Shown piece after piece: positions 60,001 through 64,000 of a stretch of 64,000 nt of DNA (its first letter is position 1; every line of letters starts with the position of its first letter). This stretch comes from Carex sylvatica. Taxonomy: Eukaryota; Streptophyta; Magnoliopsida; Poales; Cyperaceae. The position numbers and the translations under genes were made by a program. Below the pieces are notes generated by a model. That model worked only from the letters and a program-made list of their open reading frames with translations. It did no database searches and had not been told where the DNA came from. The stretch spans positions 62,001-126,000 of the forward strand of contig CAXKVR010000107.1 of NCBI GenBank assembly GCA_964058845.1. Direction: 5' to 3'.

Positions 60001-62350
60001 AAAGTCTTAGTGTCATGAATAATCTATTTTTCCCTGTTTTCACTATAAAGATTGAGGTCCTGATTTGTATCATGAAGGCTCTAGTTCTGAAACTTGCTAA
60101 TCGACCCTTGGTGAATTTTGTTGGAATGGGAAAAGATAGGCACTATTTATAATCAGGCAGTAATTGTTGAATTAGGTAGCCACTACCAAGTAATTTCAAA
60201 AAAAAAAAAAAAAAAACACAAATAGCCGAATTAGATAATGAGTGTTTTTCATTTTGTGATGCATGCTCTCGAGTGAGCATGAATTAGATTTGCCATTTAG
60301 TCATGCATTAGTTGCCCTCTTGAGAAGTTGCCCTTCTCCCGGCCACAATCAGTGCCCTCTTGAAAAGTTAAAAACGTATTTCGTCGTCAGATTGGAAGTA
60401 AAGCAAGGAGTTATATGATTCCCAGAAGCATTTCATTGCATAATACCTCCAATATAATTAATGATAACTTTGATATTGATTGGTAGATGTTGCTGATGAT
60501 TATCTTTTTTTATTGAGGATATTGTGTGGTTGTCACATTTATGTTCGGGGTTCTTATCTAAAGTTTTAAATAAAAGGTCATCGATATTTTCCTTCAAAGA
60601 TAGTCACACCACACCAGCTATTCAACACTTATGCAAGACTTCCCATTGTGGTTTTCTCTGATGAAAAGAGTAACAATCACAACTTATAAGGACAAAAATG
60701 AATATTGATAGTCATAGCAAATCAAGTGGCAAATGCAATACGCAGAAATTAGCAAGATCTTCTTTGCCTTTCACTTTCAGAAACATTTGTGTGATTTAGC
60801 TTCTCTATCTTTATAACTATGCTGGTTTATTCTGATCACGTAAAGTCTTGATGTTACGAGTTAATGTTATTACTTTCAGTTTTAAAATTGAAAATAAAAA
60901 CAGTATATTGACCCAATTGTAATAAACCCATTCTGTTATGATTGCAATCAAGGCTTCTATTGTTGATATGATTGCAACCAAAACAGAAGGTTTTCCTTAC
61001 AATTAGATTTACAATCTGGGGTCAGGTTCATTACTAACTAATAAAATTAATCCATAACAGCTACAAATCTTATTACAGTTTCATTGAAATTAGGGACCCT
61101 TGCTTTTATGCATAAAAGAGTCCCTAATTATTTGGGTTTTAAAATCGATTACACAAATCTTATTAAATAGGTGGGATCTACTATCAAAGAATTTGGGTGT
61201 AAAACAGTGACAACTTCTGAATATGAGCTTAACATAGAAAATCAAAGAACTGAATGTGTTCTACATATTATATCAATTACATACTTGCAATATATTATTA
61301 GTGGTAAATTTAGTGGATATGCACCCAAATCTTAAAAAATGCTGATATACGTTGGCATTAATATAAATTATCAAATTTAGTGCAATATAACTACTTGTGA
61401 GCTATAGTGCAAATTATGTACATATCACATATCCATCTATTAATTTGCTATTTGGAACTTGAAAACACCTTAATTTCAAATTTGAACGATTCGGTACCGA
61501 AGCCTTTGACATTAAGTTTTTGCACACTAATTAGTTAAATGAAAATTTAAATTATTTCTAATTGCATTTGGCATGAACCCTGTACAGATAAAGTATATCT
61601 GTAAATATATGAGAGGTTCATGTGACACCAAGGTTTATTGTCATTTCTATAATATAAGTTGTATTAATTGACTTCAAATTCGTGAGGATTTCATTTTCAT
61701 AAAAAAAATTGTATTTTACATTGGTTTGCCACACCTACCACAACCATTTTCCTTTTTTCATAAAAAATTCACTAGTTTTATTATCCTTTTTTTCTGATTA
61801 CGTTTCCAACCTTGGTTTTGTGACTCAGATGGATTTCATTTCTAACCTACCCAACTTATTTGGAACTAAAAGCTTTGTTGTTGTTGTTTTTGTTGTTGTT
61901 TTTGTTGTTGTTGTATTAATTGACTTCAAATGAAAATTGATTTAATTTACTAAGATAGGCTACCATGGCTTTGCAAATTAAAGTGGATGTTTTAATTTGA
62001 ACTCAAATCTCTAGTTTCAAAGTTCAAATAGTTAATCCGAACTTCTCAATATGTTCTTCATATTGAAATGTGCTTGAAGACCAAATTTTATATTTTTTGA
62101 AAAAATTTTACTATTTTTTTAAAAAATTTCAAAATCAGTATTTTTCATTAAATAATCAAAATAAAAAAAGCATGGTAGTCTATCTCTTGATTTACTTATT
62201 ATATATTCATGCAATATATTTTTTGTTGAGTAAAAGCAAGGTGTCTATAGTTTAAGGAATAGTACCTGTATATTTTGTTCTGTAGCTCTCTTATGATGGT
62301 TGGCACTCTCCTTAGAGTGACTTTTGTACCTCTCAATTGTCTTTGGCATG
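57096..62350 (-). CDS. SOC1-like: SOC1/TM3-clade MIKC MADS-box gene, exons 2-7 (MADS exon outside window)
   Basis: Flowering-time transcription factor of the SOC1 (TM3) clade, which integrates photoperiod, age and gibberellin signals. Exons on the minus strand: 62266-62350 (MPKTIERYKSHSKESANHH, I region), 58277-58338 (LKFETAALQKKIEFLEAQR), 58095-58194 (YLAENLESCSVEELQQME, K domain), 57965-58006, 57827-57880, 57096-57242. All borders are GT-AG and phases join cleanly (85, 62, 100, 42, 54, 147 bp). The last exon carries the SOC1 motif as EVETELHIGWPP, where most relatives have ELFIGLP, so it is diverged. Exon 6 is 54 bp where 42 is usual. Exon 2 starts with one base of a split codon, fitting the usual 182-bp MADS exon, but no MADS box lies between 62351 and 64000. 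A copia insertion in presumed intron 1 explains the distance. It could also be a gene that lost its first exon. Confidence 0.9.
61680..61912 (+). mobile_element. SINE with (TTG)n tail, Au-like, 19-bp target duplication
   Basis: A 3' region reading GTGACTCAGATGGATTTCAT, CTAACCTACCCAACTTATTT and GGAACTAAAAGCTTTG, then a TTG-repeat tail, matches the 3' end I remember for the plant Au SINE family. An exact 19-bp direct repeat GTATTAATTGACTTCAAAT flanks it (61661-61679 and 61913-61931). The 5' part does not show clear pol III boxes and may be diverged or rearranged. Confidence 0.78.
62015..62160. repeat. Single arm of the hairpin MITE family
   Basis: TTCAAAGTTCAAATAGTTAA with CCGAACTTCTCAAT, then GAAGACCAAATTTTATATTT and TTACTATTTTTTT, match one arm of the elements at 942, 20695 and 56482. 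No complementary arm follows, so this is a truncated copy. Confidence 0.55.
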
Positions 62351-62790
62351 CTAAGGAAGAAATAAATAAATAAATCGAAGTCAGATAAAAAGCAACTTAA
62401 AACACAAGCTGCAATAAATAATGTGTACAGTACACAAAAATATGCAATCAATATTCTCAAGATGAAGTGGAAACAAAAATTTTACTTACTAGGTTTTTTC
62501 AGGTATAATCAATTACGGTTTCCTCAATAAGGATGTTTGGCTTAATTTTGTGCTTAAACATTTTTTTTTTATGTTTTGCCAAATGTGCTTGGGATTGTCC
62601 GGATATTGTTCTCAAGTTTTTGATACTACTGTTCCAAATATAAACAGTCTTTCAGTATGCAATGAAAGTATCTGATGATATATTTGTTTGAAGCTATGGT
62701 GGTCAACAACAGTGGTTTTCAACAAATGAGAGAGAACGCCTAAGGGCTTTTCCCTCAAAAAAAAATAAAAAATAAAAAATGAGAGAGAAA

Positions 62791-63631
62791 TGTTGAAGTT
62801 CACAGTACCAAAGGCCTAAGGCCCAAATTATCCTTCTGGATTGTTTAAGATGTACTAGATATTTGTAGCGCATTGTATATCTAGATTAATCTTAAACCGA
62901 CTTTGCTTATGTCGGTAGAAATAAAAGTTTTGTGGAAGTTTCTATCACCGACATATGAATATAAATAGAGCTCATGTATGCCGTGAGGTTAGAATTAGAG
63001 AGTGAGAAGTGTGAGAAGAAATATATCAAATCTTTGTAAACTCTTGTATTTCATTAAATAAAAGATATATAAACTCCTCTCTTCTATGTTTACAATTAGA
63101 GGTGTTCATTGGATTCGGTTTCATTGATTTTGAACTGAATTGAATTAGTTTGGACCAAACGGTTCGGTTTTTTTCGATTTAATGGTTCAGTTCGGTTTGC
63201 TTTTTAAAATCGAATTATAACTTCAGTTCAGTTTGGAAATTTTCAAAACCGAAATAATCGAACCGATCGAACTTTTATATATTATGAATTTGGTCCGAAC
63301 CACCCTGATTTATTTCTTAATCAATTGATTTAAATACTTCGGTTTATTTCTTAATATCTCAGTTTATTTCTTAATATCCCGATTTATTTCTTAATAACTT
63401 TAGTTTATTATAAATCAATTGTTTTAAATAAAAAATAATAATATATTTCGGATAAACCGAACAAATCAAAATAGAACTTTGATTCGGCTCGATTCGATTG
63501 TAATGCTAAATTGGTTCGATTCGGTTCTATTTTTAAACCGAATTATAACTTTGGTTTGCCTAATTTGATTTGATTTCAACCGAGTCGAGCCGATGAACAC
63601 CCCTATCGACAATTTGATTACATTTCCAACA
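62791..63631 (+). repeat. 5' LTR of a second copia element, itself split by a MITE
   Basis: Runs from TGTTGAAG to TTCCAACA (TG...CA ends with TGTTG/CAACA inverted repeats). It has a TATA box TATAAAT at 62960, an AATAAAAG polyadenylation-type signal at 63057 and, directly after, a degenerate tRNA-Met primer site. Without the hAT MITE at 63097-63605 it is about 325 bp. It lies upstream of SOC1-like exon 2, in antisense orientation to that gene. The other LTR is beyond the window. Confidence 0.78.
63097..63605. mobile_element. Non-autonomous hAT element inside the LTR
   Basis: Ends TAGAGGTGTTCATTGG and the complement of the right end, TAGGGGTGTTCATCGG, match at 14 of 16 bases. The interior is an array of GGTTCGGTTT / AAACCGAA motifs. 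Flanking 8-mers TTTACAAT and TCGACAAT match at 6 of 8, so the target duplication has diverged. 509 bp, non-coding. Confidence 0.75.
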
Positions 63632-63633
63632 TT

Positions 63634-63645
63634 TTATATCAGAGT
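63634..63645 (+). other. Degenerate primer binding site
   Basis: TTATATCAGAGT matches the tRNA-Met type TGGTATCAGAGC at 9 of 12 bases and lies 2 bp inside the LTR edge. Confidence 0.65.
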
Positions 63646-63751
63646 TTCAGGTTCGAGTATCAACTTAGCGAAGTAGACAAGGGCGTTCATGTAATATAAG
63701 AACCATCCTAAGATGATGTCTTCATGTACTGACGTAACTATAGCGCAGTCT

Positions 63752-64000
63752 ATGGTTCCCGTATTTCTTAGAGAAAATTATGCCATGTGAAAGATCAAGA
63801 TGCGGACGCTGCTACTCTCGCAGGAATTGTGGAATGTCGTCGAACAAGGTTTTACGACGTCAACAGAAGCATTGATGCGAGAGCAAAACAACAACAAATA
63901 AAGGATGCCAAGGCCCTATTTCTAATTCAACAGTGTTACTGAAAGTCTATTTCCACGAATAAGTGTAGCAACTACATCGAAGAAAGTATGAGGCTTTGAG
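63752..64000 (+). pseudogene. Copia gag, partial and decayed
   Basis: Across three frames the plus strand gives VFLRENYAM, KIKMRTLLLSQELWNVVEQG, KDAKALFLIQQ and SVTESLFPRISVATTSKK. These resemble, in order, the N-terminal part of plant copia gag (UBN2/DUF4219 type). Stops at about 63788 and 63902 and at least two frameshifts break it. It is cut by the window end. Confidence 0.8.

Larger units (their letters stand above)
58339..62265. other. Large intron 2 of the SOC1-like gene
   Basis: 3.9 kb between exons 3 and 2 (exon order on the minus strand). It contains the SINE at 61680-61912, a single arm of the hairpin MITE family at about 62015-62160, and otherwise unassigned AT-rich DNA. A 21-bp sequence beginning CCCTTCTCCCGGCCACAATC at 60331 is also found at 52248. 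Confidence 0.65.

Overview
The window is nuclear DNA of a flowering plant. It carries two multi-exon MIKC-type MADS-box genes with canonical GT-AG introns, a DUF1191-type plant membrane protein gene, and AT-rich intergenic DNA packed with plant transposons (Ty1/copia, L1-type LINE, SINEs, hAT, CACTA, Mutator-like MITEs). The AGL6 protein looks more like those of non-grass monocots than grass or eudicot copies, but that is a weak inference and no species is claimed.

Layout: 1-11.7 kb is intergenic, dominated by a decayed Ty1/copia element (3174-8323, minus strand). That element appears to sit inside an older hAT-like element, next to a second hAT MITE. 11.7-18.4 kb is a complete eight-exon AGL6-clade MADS-box gene on the minus strand (predicted 245 aa). 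18.4-22.9 kb is promoter and intergenic DNA with a Mutator-like MITE. 22871-28507 is a 5.6-kb CACTA element bounded by 3-bp target duplications; inside it are decayed exons resembling the 3' end of a SEC1/KEULE gene. 28.5-38 kb is AT-rich DNA with hairpin MITEs, microsatellites and a SINE. 38.1-40.9 kb is a three-element nest (a Mutator-like MITE hit by another Mutator-like MITE and by a 2-kb hAT element). 42.5-49.8 kb is a 5'-truncated LINE interrupted by a 5.06-kb hAT element with a decayed transposase gene. 50.4-51.4 kb is a near-perfect inverted repeat of about 960 bp. 52.6-53.5 kb is an intronless DUF1191 gene on the plus strand. 57.1-62.35 kb holds exons 2-7 of a SOC1/TM3-clade MADS-box gene on the minus strand. 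Its MADS-box exon is not in the window; between exon 2 and the window edge lies the 5' LTR and gag start of another copia element.

Biology: AGL6 and SOC1 type genes are neighbours in other angiosperms (in Arabidopsis they are AT2G45650 and AT2G45660). This looks like the same ancient MADS pair, same orientation, pushed about 39 kb apart by transposons and one DUF1191 gene. Both encode transcription factors of flowering and floral development. I found no tRNA or rRNA gene and no CRISPR array. The nearest thing to an undescribed item is the SEC1-fragment-bearing CACTA element, followed by the large hairpin at 50.4-51.4 kb and the unusually legible nested-transposon chronology.
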